NCBI GenBank assembly: GCA_963680875.1
Contig: OY804580.1
Coordinates: forward strand, 92,967,353-93,031,352
From: Bathymodiolus brooksi
Taxonomy: Eukaryota; Mollusca; Bivalvia; Mytilida; Modiolidae
DNA length: 64,000 bases
Direction: 5' to 3'
The notes below the pieces were generated by a model that made no database searches, was not told the DNA's origin, and worked only from the letters and a program-made list of their open reading frames with translations. The position numbers were made by a program, and so were the translations under genes. Positions 53,970 to 63,498 of the stretch are shown piece by piece (within the stretch, counting starts at the first letter, position 1; each line of letters opens with the position of its first letter).

Positions 53970-56633
53970 TGTTCTACAGGAATGGTTCCTGTATTATGTG
54001 CTATATCATATTTGTCATAAAGTTGTTTTTGTTCTACAGGAATGGTTCCTGTATTATCTGCTATATCATATTTGTCATAAGGTTGTTTCTGTTCTACAGG
54101 AATGGTTGCTGTATACTCTACTATATCATATTTGTCATAATGTTGTTTCTGTTCTACAGGAATGATTCCTGTATTCTGTACTATATCATATTTGTCATAA
54201 GGTTGTTTTTGTTCTACAGGAATGTTTCCTGTATTATGTGTTATATCATATTTGTCATAAGGTTGTTTTTGTTCTACAGGAATGGTTCCTGTATTCTGTA
54301 CTATATCATATTTGTCGTAAGGTTGTTTTTGTACTACAGGAATGGTTCCTGTATTCTGTGCTATATCATATTTATCATAAGGTTGTTTCTGTTCTACAGG
54401 AATGGTTCCTGTATTATGTGCTATATCATATTTGTCGTAAGGTTGTTTTTGTACCACATGAATGGTTCCTGTATTCTGTGCTATATCATATTTGTCGTAA
54501 GGTTGTTTCTGTTCTACAGGAATGGTTCCTGTATTATGTGCTATATCATATTTGTCATAAGGTTGTTTTTGTTCTACAGAAATGGTTCCTGTATTCTGTA
54601 CTATATCATATTTGTCGTAATGTTGTTTCTGTTCTACAGGAATGGTTCCTGTATTATGTGATATATCATATTTGTCGTAAGGTTGTTTCTGTTCTACAGA
54701 AATGGTTCCTGTATTATTTGCTATATCATATTTGTCATAATGTTGTTTCTGTTCTACAGGAACGGTTCCTGTATTTTGTGCTATATCATATTTGTCATGG
54801 GGTTGTTTATGTTCTACAGGAATGGTTCCTGTATTCTGTACTATATCATATTTGTCATAAGGTTGTTTCTGTTCTACAGGAATGGTTCCTGTATTCTATA
54901 CTATATCATATTTATCATAAGGTTGTTTATGTTCTACAGGAATGGTTCCTGTATTATGTGCTATATCATATTTGTCATAAGGTTGTTTTTGTCCTACAGG
55001 AATGGTTCCTGTATTCTGTGCTATATCATATTTGTCGTAAGGTTGTTTCTGTTCTACAGGAATGGTTCCTGTATTATGTGCTATTTCATATTTGTCATAA
55101 AGTTGTTTTTGTTCTACAGGAATGGTTCCTGTATTATGTGCTATATCATATTTGTCATAAGGTTGTTTCTGTTCTACAGGAATGGTTGCTGTATACTCAA
55201 CTATATCATATTTGTCATAATGTTGTTTCTGTTCTACAGGAATGGTTCCTGTATTCTGTACTATATCATATTTGTCGTAAGGTTGTTTCTGTTCTACAGG
55301 AATGGTTCCTGTATTATGTGCTATATCATATTTGTCATAAGGTTTTTTCTGTTCTACAGGAATGGTTACTGTATTCTGTGCTATATCATATTTGTCATAA
55401 GGTTGTTTTTGTCCTACAGGAATGGTTCCTGTATTCTGTGCTATATCATATTTGTCGTAAGGTTGTTTCTGTTCTACAGGAATGGTTCCTGTATTATGTG
55501 CTATTTCATATTTGTCATAAAGTTGTTTTTGTTCTACAGGAATGGTTCCTGTATTATGTGCCATATCATATTTGTCATAAGGTTGTTTCTGTTCTACAGG
55601 AATGGTTGCTGTATACTCTACTATATCATATTTGTCATAATGTTGTTTCTGTTCTACAGGAATGGTTCCTGTATTCTGTACTATATCATATTTGTCGTAA
55701 GGTTGTTTCTGTTCTACAGGAATGGTTCCTGTATTATGTGCTATATCATATTTGTCATAAGGTTTTTTCTGTTCTACAGGAATGGTTACTGTATTCTGTG
55801 CTATATCATATTTGTCATAATGTTGTTTCTGTTCTACAAGGATGGTTCCTGTATTCTGTGCTATATCATATTTGTCATAAGGTTGTTTCTATTCTACAGG
55901 AATGGTTCCTGTATTCTGTACTATATGATATTTGTCATAATGATTGTTTATGTTCTACAGGAATGGTTCCTGTATTCTGTGTAATATCATATTTGTCATA
56001 AGGTTGTTTCTGTTCTAGAGGAATGGTTCCTGTATTCTGTACTATATCATATTTGTCGTAAAGTTGTTTCTGTTCTACAGGAATGGTTCCTGTATTATGT
56101 GCAATATCATATTTGTCATAATGTTGTTTCTGTTCTACAGGAATGGTTCCTGTATTATGTGCTATATCATATTAGTCGTAAGGTTGTTTCTGTTCTACAG
56201 AAATGGTTCCTGTATTATATGCTATATCATATTTGTCGTAAGGTTGTTTCTGTTCTACAGAAATGGTTCCTGTATTATATGCTATATCATATTTGTCATA
56301 ATGTTGTTTCTGTTCTACAGGAACGGTTCCTGTATTTTGTGCTATATCATATTTGTCATGGGGTTGTTTCTGTTCTACAGGAATGGTTCCTGTATTCTGT
56401 ACTATATCATATTTGTCATAAGGTTGTTTCTGTTCTACAGGAATGGTTCCTGTATTCTGTGCTATATCATATTTATCATAAGGTTGTTTCTGTTCTACGG
56501 GAATGGTTCCTATATTATGTGCTATATCATATTTGTCGTAAGGTTGTTTTTGTACTACAGGAATGGTTCCTGTATTCTGTGCTATATCATATTTATCATA
56601 ATGTTGTTTCTGTTCTACAGGAATGGTTCCTGT
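53970..56633. repeat. Right-end repeat, copy 1 (4,801-bp offset)
   Basis: This matches 58,771-61,374. The offset is 4,801 bp up to about 55,000 and 4,741 bp afterwards, because the later copy lacks one 60-bp unit. It includes ggttgctgtatactc units, a 61-bp aatgattgtttatg unit near 55,939 and the attagtcg unit near 56,173. Part of it (about 55,540-56,580) also recurs at 1,860 bp offset around 57,400-58,440. Confidence 0.84.
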
Positions 56634-58031
56634 ATTCTGTACTATATCATATTTGTCATAATGTTGTTTCTGTTCTACAGGAATGGTTCCTGTATTATGT
56701 GCAATATCATATTTGTCATAAGGTTGTTTTTGTCCTACAGGAATGGTTCCTGTATTCTGTGCTATATCATATTTGTCGTAAGGTTGTTTTTGTACTACAG
56801 GAATGGTTCCTGTATTCTGTGCTATATCATATTTATCATAAGGTTGTTTCTGTTCTACGGGAATGGTTCCTGTATTATGTGCTATATCATATTTGTCGTA
56901 AGGTTGTTTTTGTACTACAGGAATGGTTCCTGTATTCTGTGCTATATCATATTTATCATAAGGTTGTTTCTGTTCTACAGGAATGGTTCCTGTATTCTGT
57001 GCTATATCATATTTATCATAAGGTTGTTTCTGTTCTACGGAATGGTTCCTGTATTATGTGCTATATCGTATTTGTCATAAGGTTGTTTTTGTACCACAGG
57101 AATGGTTCCTGTATTCTGTGCTATATCATATTTGTCGTAAGGTTGTTTCTGTTCTACAGGAATGGTTCCTGTATTATGTGCTATATCATATATGTCATAA
57201 GGTTGTTTTTGTTCTACAGGAATGGTTCCTGTATTCTGTACTATATCATATTTGTCATAATGTTGTTTCTGTTCTACAGGAATGGTTCCTGTATTATTTG
57301 CTATATCATATTTGTCGTAAGGTTGTTTCTGTTCTACAGGAATGGTTCCTGTATTATGTGCTATTTCATATTTGTCATAAAGTTGTTTTTGTTCTACAGG
57401 AATGGTTCCTGTATTATGTGCCATATCATATTTGTCATAAGGTTGTTTCTGTTCTACAGGAATGGCTGCTGTATACTCTACTATATCATATTTGTCATAA
57501 TGTTGTTTCTGTTCTAAAGGAATGGTTCCTGTATTCTGTACTATATCATATTTGTCGTAAGGTTGTTTCTGTTCTACAGGAATGGTTCCTGTATTATGTG
57601 CTATATCATATTTGTCATAAGGTTTTTTCTGTTCTACAGGAATGGTTACTGTATTCTGTGCTATATCATATTTGTCATAATGTTGTTTCTCTTCTACAAG
57701 GATGGTTCCTGTATTCTGTGCTATATCATATTTGTCATAAGGTTGTTTCTATTCTACAGGAATGGTTCCTGTATTCTGTACTATATGATATTTGTCATAA
57801 TGATTGTTTATGTTCTACAGGAATGGTTCCTGTATTCTGTGTAATATCATATTTGTCATAAGGTTGTTTCTGTTCTAGAGGAATGGTTCCTGTAATCTGT
57901 ACTATATCATATTTGTCGTAAAGTTGTTTCTGTTCTACAGGAATGGTTCCTGTATTATGTGCAATATCATATTTGTCATAATGTTGTTTCTGTTCTACAG
58001 GAATGGTTCCTGTATTATGTGCTATATCATA

Positions 58032-59696
58032 TTAGTCGTAAGGTTGTTTCTGTTCTACAGAAATGGTTCCTGTATTATATGCTATATCATATTTGTCGTA
58101 AGGTTGTTTCTGTTCTACAGAAATGGTTCCTGTATTATATGCTATATCATATTTGTCATAATGGTTTTTTTTTTCTACAGGAACGGTTCCTGTATTTTGT
58201 GCTATATCATATTTGTCATGGGGTTGTTTCTGTTCTACAGGAATGGTTCCTGTATTCTGTACTATATCATATTTGTCATAAGGTTGTTTCTGTTCTACAG
58301 GAATGGTTCCTGTATTATGTGCTATATCATATTTATCATAAGGTTGTTTCTGTCCTACGGGAATGGTTCCTATATTATGTGCTATATCATATTTGTCGTA
58401 AGGTTGTTTTTGTACTACAGGAATGGTTCCTGTATTCTGTGCTATATCATATTTATCATAATGTTGTTTCTGTTCTACAGGAATGGTTCCTGTATTATGT
58501 GCTATATCATATTTGTCGTAAGGTTTTTTTTGTACCACAGGAATGGTTCCTGTATTCTGTGCTATATCATATTTGTCGTAAGGTTGTTGCTGTTCTACAG
58601 GAATGGTTCCTGCATTATGTGCTATATCATATATGTCATAATGTTGTTTTTGTTCTACAGGAATGGTTCCTGTATTCTGTGCTATATCATATTTGTCATA
58701 AGGTTGTTTCTGTTCTACAGGAATGGTTCCTGTATTCTGTACTATATCATATTTGTCATAAGGTTGTTTCTGTTCTACAGGAATGGTTCCTGTATTATGT
58801 GCTATATCATATTTGTCATAAAGTTGTTTTTGTTCTACAGGAATGGTTCCTGTATTATCTGCTATATCATATTTGTCATAAGGTTGTTTCTGTTCTACAG
58901 GAATGGTTGCTGTATACTCTACTATATCATATTTGTCATAATGTTGTTTCTGTTCTACAGGAATGATTCCTGTATTCTGTACTATATCATATTTGTCATA
59001 AGGTTGTTTTTGTTCTACAGGAATGTTTCCTGTATTATGTGTTATATCATATTTGTCATAAGGTTGTTTTTGTTCTACAGGAATGGTTCCTGTATTCTGT
59101 ACTATATCATATTTGTCGTAAGGTTGTTTTTGTACTACAGGAATGGTTCCTGTATTCTGTGCTATATCATATTTATCATAAGGTTGTTTCTGTTCTACAG
59201 GAATGGTTCCTGTATTATGTGCTATATCATATTTGTCGCAAGGTTGTTTTTGTACCACATGAATGGTTCCTGTATTCTGTGCTATATCATATTTGTCGTA
59301 AGGTTGTTTCTGTTCTACAGGAATGGTTCCTGTATTATGTGCTATATCATATATGTCATAAGGTTGTGTTTGTTCTACAGAAATGGTTCCTGTATTCTGT
59401 ACTATATCATATTTGTCGTAATGTTGTTTCTGTTCTACAGGAATGGTTCCTGTATTATGTGATATATCATATTTGTCGTAAGGTTGTTTCTGTTCTACAG
59501 AAATGGTTCCTGTATTATTTGCTATATCATATTTGTCATAATGTTGTTTCTGTTCTACAGGAACGGTTCCTGTATTTTGTGCTATATCATATTTGTCATG
59601 GGGTTGTTTATGTTCTACAGGAATGGTTCCTGTATTCTGTACTATATCATATTTGTCATAAGGTTGTTTCTGTTCTACAGGAATGGTTCCTGTATT
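58032..59696 (-). CDS. Open minus-strand repeat frame, about 554 codons; possible coding fragment
   Basis: The same 20-residue repeat frame is open between a TAG at 59,697-59,699 (gtattctatac unit, CAG changed to TAG) and a TAA at 58,032 (attagtcg unit). No in-frame ATG was seen; one GTG lies near 59,256. One unit near 58,160 has a run of ten T on the + strand that alters the repeat's Gln/Lys stretch without changing length. The bounding stops recur in the duplicated blocks (54,896 and 56,173 for the left copy), so they predate that duplication. It may be a decayed coding repeat or simply satellite sequence. Confidence 0.15.
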   Translation of the reverse strand, partial: NTGTIPVEQKQPYDKYDIVQNTGTIPVEHKQPHDKYDIAQNTGTVPVEQKQHYDKYDIANNTGTISVEQKQPYDKYDISHNTGTIPVEQKQHYDKYDIVQNTGTISVEQTQPYDIYDIAHNTGTIPVEQKQPYDKYDIAQNTGTIHVVQKQPCDKYDIAHNTGTIPVEQKQPYDKYDIAQNTGTIPVVQKQPYDKYDIVQNTGTIPVEQKQPYDKYDITHNTGNIPVEQKQPYDKYDIVQNTGIIPVEQKQHYDKYDIVEYTATIPVEQKQPYDKYDIADNTGTIPVEQKQLYDKYDIAHNTGTIPVEQKQPYDKYDIVQNTGTIPVEQKQPYDKYDIAQNTGTIPVEQKQHYDIYDIAHNAGTIPVEQQQPYDKYDIAQNTGTIPVVQKKPYDKYDIAHNTGTIPVEQKQHYDKYDIAQNTGTIPVVQKQPYDKYDIAHNIGTIPVGQKQPYDKYDIAHNTGTIPVEQKQPYDKYDIVQNTGTIPVEQKQPHDKYDIAQNTGTVPVEKKNHYDKYDIAYNTGTISVEQKQPYDKYDIAYNTGTISVEQKQPYD

Positions 59697-61374
59697 CTAT
59701 ACTATATCATATTTATCATAAGGTTGTTTCTGTTCTACAGGAATGGTTCCTGTATTATGTGCTATATCATATTTGTCATAAGGTTGTTTTTGTCCTACAG
59801 GAATGGTTCCTGTATTATGTGCTATTTCATATTTGTCATAAAGTTGTTTTTGTTCTACAGGAATGGTTCCTGTATTATGTGCTATATCATATTTGTCATA
59901 AGGTTGTTTCTGTTCTACAGGAATGGTTGCTGTATACTCAACTATATCATATTTGTCATAATGTTGTTTCTGTTCTACAGGAATGGTTCCTGTATTCTGT
60001 ACTATATCATATTTGTCGTAAGGTTGTTTCTGTTCTACAGGAATGGTTCCTGTATTATGTGCTATATCATATTTGTCATAAGGTTTTTTCTGTTCTACAG
60101 GAATGGTTACTGTATTCTGTGCTATATCATATTTGTCATAAGGTTGTTTTTGTCCTACAGGAATGGTTCCTGTATTCTGTGCTATATCATATTTGTCGTA
60201 AGGTTGTTTCTGTTCTACAGGAATGGTTCCTGTATTATGTGCTATTTCATATTTGTCATAAAGTTGTTTTTGTTCTACAGGAATGGTTCCTGTATTATGT
60301 GCCATATCATATTTGTCATAAGGTTGTTTCTGTTCTACAGGAATGGTTGCTGTATACTCTACTATATCATATTTGTCATAATGTTGTTTCTGTTCTACAG
60401 GAATGGTTCCTGTATTCTGTACTATATCATATTTGTCGTAAGGTTGTTTCTGTTCTACAGGAATGGTTCCTGTATTATGTGCTATATCATATTTGTCATA
60501 AGGTTTTTTCTGTTCTACAGGAATGGTTACTGTATTCTGTGCTATATCATATTTGTCATAATGTTGTTTCTGTTCTACAAGGATGGTTCCTGTATTCTGT
60601 GCAATATCATATTTGTCATAAGGTTGTTTCTATTCTACAGGAATGGTTCCTGTATTCTGTACTATATGATATTTGTCATAATGATTGTTTATGTTCTACA
60701 GGAATGGTTCCTGTATTCTGTGTAATATCATATTTGTCATAAGGTTGTTTCTGTTCTAGAGGAATGGTTCCTGTATTCTGTACTATATCATATTTGTCGT
60801 AAAGTTGTTTCTGTTCTACAGGAATGGTTCCTGTATTATGTGCAATATCATATTTGTCATAATGTTGTTTCTGTTCTACAGGAATGGTTCCTGTATTATG
60901 TGCTATATCATATTAGTCGTAAGGTTGTTTCTGTTCTACAGAAATGGTTCCTGTATTATATGCTATATCATATTTGTCGTAAGGTTGTTTCTGTTCTACA
61001 GAAATGGTTCCTGTATTATATGCTATATCATATTTGTCATAATGTTGTTTCTGTTCTACAGGAATGGTTCCTGTATTTTGTGCTATATCATATTTGTCAT
61101 GGGGTTGTTTCTGTTCTACAGGAATGGTTCCTGTATTCTGTACTATATCATATTTGTCATAAGGTTGTTTCTGTTCTACAGGAATGGTTCCTGTATTCTG
61201 TGCTATATCATATTTATCATAAGGTTGTTTCTGTTCTACGGGAATGGTTCCTATATTATGTGCTATATCATATTTGTCGTAAGGTTGTTTTTGTACTACA
61301 GGAATGGTTCCTGTATTCTGTGCTATATCATATTTATCATAATGTTGTTTCTGTTCTACAGGAATGGTTCCTGT
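58771..61374. repeat. Right-end repeat, copy 2 (4,801/4,741-bp offset)
   Basis: This is the counterpart of 53,970-56,633 with one unit deleted near 59,800. Unit order, the 61-bp unit near 60,680 and the attagtcg unit at 60,911 are conserved. Private changes include gtcgcaagg near 59,237 and ggttgtgtttg near 59,365. Confidence 0.83.
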
Positions 61375-63498
61375 ATTATGTGCTATATCATATTTGTCGT
61401 AAGGTTTTTTTTGTACCACAGGAATGGTTCCTGTATTCTGTGCTATATCATATTTGTCGTAAGGTTGTTGCTGTTCTACAGGAATGGTTCCTGTATTATG
61501 TGCTATATCATATATGTCATAAGGTTGTTTTTGTTCTACAGGAATGGTTCCTGTATTCTGTACTATATCATATTTGTCATAATGTTGTTTCTGTTCTACA
61601 GGAATGGTTCCTGTATTATGTGATATATCATATTTGTCGTAAGGTTGTTTCTGTTCTACAGAAATGGTTCCTGTATTATTTGCTATATCATATTTGTCAT
61701 AATGTTGTTTCTGTTCTACGGGAACAGTTCCTGTATTTTGTGCAATATCATATTTGTCATAGGGTTGTTTCTGTTCTACAGGAATGGTTCCTTTATTCTG
61801 TGCTATATCATATTTGTCATAAGGTTGTTTCTGTTCTACAGGAATGGTTCCTGTATTCTGTACTATATCATATTTGTCATAATGTTGTTTCTGTTCTACA
61901 GGAATGGTTCCTGTATTCTGTACTATATCATATTTGTCATAATGTTGTTTCTGTTCTACAGGAATGGTTCCTGTATTATGTGCTATATCATATTTGTCAT
62001 AAGGTTGTTTTTGTCCTACAGGAATGGTTCCTGTATTCTGTGCTATATCATATTTGTCGTAAGGTTGTTTTTGTACTACAGGAATGGTTCCTGTATTCTG
62101 TGCTATATCATATTTATCATAAGGTTGTTTCTGTTCTACAGGAATGGTTCCTGTATTATGTGCTATATCATATTTGTCGTAAGGTTGTTTCTGTTCTACA
62201 GGAATGGTTCCTGTATTATGTGCTATATCATATATGTCATACGGTTGTTTTTGTTCTACAGGAATGGTTCCTGTATTCTGTACTATATCATATTTGTCAT
62301 AATGTTGTTTCTGTTCTACAGGAATGGTTCCTGTATTATGTGATATATCATATTTGTCGTAAGGTTGTTTCTGTTCTACAGAAATGGTTCCTGTATTATT
62401 TGCTATATCATATTTGTCATAATGTTGTTTCTGTTCTACAGGAACGGTTCCTGTATTTTGTGCTATATCATATTTGTCATAGGGTTGTTTCTGTTCTACA
62501 GGAATGGTTCCTTTATTCTGTGCTATATCATATTTGTCATAAGGTTGTTTCTCTTCTACAGGAATGGTTCCTGTATTCTGTACTATATCATATTTGTCAT
62601 AATGTTGTTTCTGTTCTACAGGAATGGTTCCTGTATTCTGTACTATATCATATTTGTCATAATGTTGTTTCTGTTCTACAGGAACGGTTCCTGTATTTTG
62701 TGCTATATCATATTTGTTATGGGGTTGTTTATGTTCTACAGGAATGGTTCCTGTATTCTGTACTATATCATATTTGTCATAAGGTTGTTTCTGTTCTACA
62801 GGAATGGTTCCTGTATTCTGTACTATATCATATTTATCATAAGGTTGTTTCTGTTCTACAGGAATGGTTCCTGTATTATGTGCTATATCATATTTGTCAT
62901 AAGGTTGTTTTTGTCCTACAGGAATGGTTCCTGTATTCTGTGCTATATCATATTTGTCGTAATGTTGTTTCTGTTCTACAGAAATGGTTCCTGTATTATT
63001 TGCTATATCATATTTGTCATAATGTTGTTTCTGTTCTACGGGAACAGTTCCTGTATTTTGTGCTATATCATATTTGTCATAGGGTTGTTTCTGTTCTACA
63101 GGAATGGTTCCTTTATTCTGTGCTATATCATATTTGTCATAAGGTTGTTTCTGTTCTACAGGAATGGTTCCTGTATTCTGTACTATATCATATTTGTCAT
63201 AATGTTGTTTCTGTTCTACAGGAATGGTTCCTGTATTCTGTACTATATCATATTTGTCATAATGTTGTTTCTGTTCTACATGAATGGTTCCTGTATTATG
63301 TGCTATATCATATTTGTCATAAGGTTGTTTTTGGCCTACAGGAATGGTTCCTGTATTCTGTGCTATATCATATTTGTCGTAAGGTTGTTTTTGTACTACA
63401 GGAATGGTTCCTGTATTCTGTGCTATATCATATTTATCATAAGGTTGTTTCTGTTCTACGGGAATGGTTCCTGTATTATGTGCTATATCATATTTGTC
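60913..63498 (-). CDS. Longest open minus-strand 20-residue repeat frame; possible coding exon fragment
   Basis: Read on the minus strand, this stretch is open for 862 codons, about 43 copies of a 20-residue repeat with consensus GTIPVEQKQPYDKYDIAQNT. It is bounded by TAA codons at 63,499-63,501 (cttaagg unit) and 60,913-60,915 (attagtcg unit). The repeat is hydrophilic, with Tyr, Asp, Lys, Gln and Asn, and has no Cys, Trp or Met. I see no signal peptide, membrane segment or catalytic motif. There is no in-frame ATG (one GTG near 61,417), so it cannot be a self-contained gene and would need an upstream exon beyond 64,000. Variable positions include Ala/Val, Gln/His/Glu, Pro/His and Glu/Gly/Val. 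I do not recognise the family. The open length may simply reflect a stop-free 60-bp repeat. Confidence 0.22.
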   Translation of the reverse strand, partial: DKYDIAHNTGTIPVEQKQPYDKYDIAQNTGTIPVVQKQPYDKYDIAQNTGTIPVGQKQPYDKYDIAHNTGTIHVEQKQHYDKYDIVQNTGTIPVEQKQHYDKYDIVQNTGTIPVEQKQPYDKYDIAQNKGTIPVEQKQPYDKYDIAQNTGTVPVEQKQHYDKYDIANNTGTISVEQKQHYDKYDIAQNTGTIPVGQKQPYDKYDIAHNTGTIPVEQKQPYDKYDIVQNTGTIPVEQKQPYDKYDIVQNTGTIPVEHKQPHNKYDIAQNTGTVPVEQKQHYDKYDIVQNTGTIPVEQKQHYDKYDIVQNTGTIPVEEKQPYDKYDIAQNKGTIPVEQKQPYDKYDIAQNTGTVPVEQKQHYDKYDIANNTGTISVEQKQPYDKYDISHNTGTIPVEQKQHYDKYDIVQNTGTIPVEQKQPYDIYDIAHNTGTIPVEQKQPYDKYDIAHNTGTIPVEQKQPYDKYDIAQNTGTIPVVQKQPYDKYDIAQNTGTIPVGQKQPYDKYDIAHNTGTIPVEQKQHYDKYDIVQNTGTIPVEQKQHYDKYDIVQNTGTIPVEQKQPYDKYDIAQNKGTIPVEQKQPYDKYDIAQNTGTVPVEQKQHYDKYDIANNTGTISVEQKQPYDKYDISHNTGTIPVEQKQHYDKYDIVQNTGTIPVEQKQPYDIYDIAHNTGTIPVEQQQPYDKYDIAQNTGTIPVVQKKPYDKYDIAHNTGTIPVEQKQHYDKYDIAQNTGTIPVVQKQPYDKYDIAHNIGTIPVEQKQPYDKYDIAQNTGTIPVEQKQPYDKYDIVQNTGTIPVEQKQPHDKYDIAQNTGTIPVEQKQHYDKYDIAYNTGTISVEQKQPYDKYDIAYNTGTISVEQKQPYD
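61645..63084. repeat. 720-bp (12-unit) duplication at the right end
   Basis: Runs starting tgctatatcatatttgtcat near 61,681 and 62,401 share unit order at 720-bp offset through the cctttattctg unit and what follows, then diverge. A distinctive catacgg unit occurs at 62,238 and 63,678, 1,440 bp apart. All offsets are whole multiples of 60, so the register is kept. Confidence 0.7.

Noticed and set aside
54238..56001. A 587-codon + strand open frame of VLQEWFLYSVLYHICHKVVS-type repeats as a membrane protein gene
   Set aside because: The 60-bp consensus lacks stops in this frame, so long open frames follow automatically. The product is almost wholly Phe/Tyr/Leu/Cys/His repeats with no loops or start context, it lies antisense to a more protein-like frame, and similar frames appear and vanish between copies through one-base changes.
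58165..58174. Run of ten T as a transcription terminator
   Set aside because: No GC-rich stem precedes it, and it is a unit variant of normal length (gtttctgttc changed to a T run), seen only once. It is more likely a local mutation or sequencing slip.
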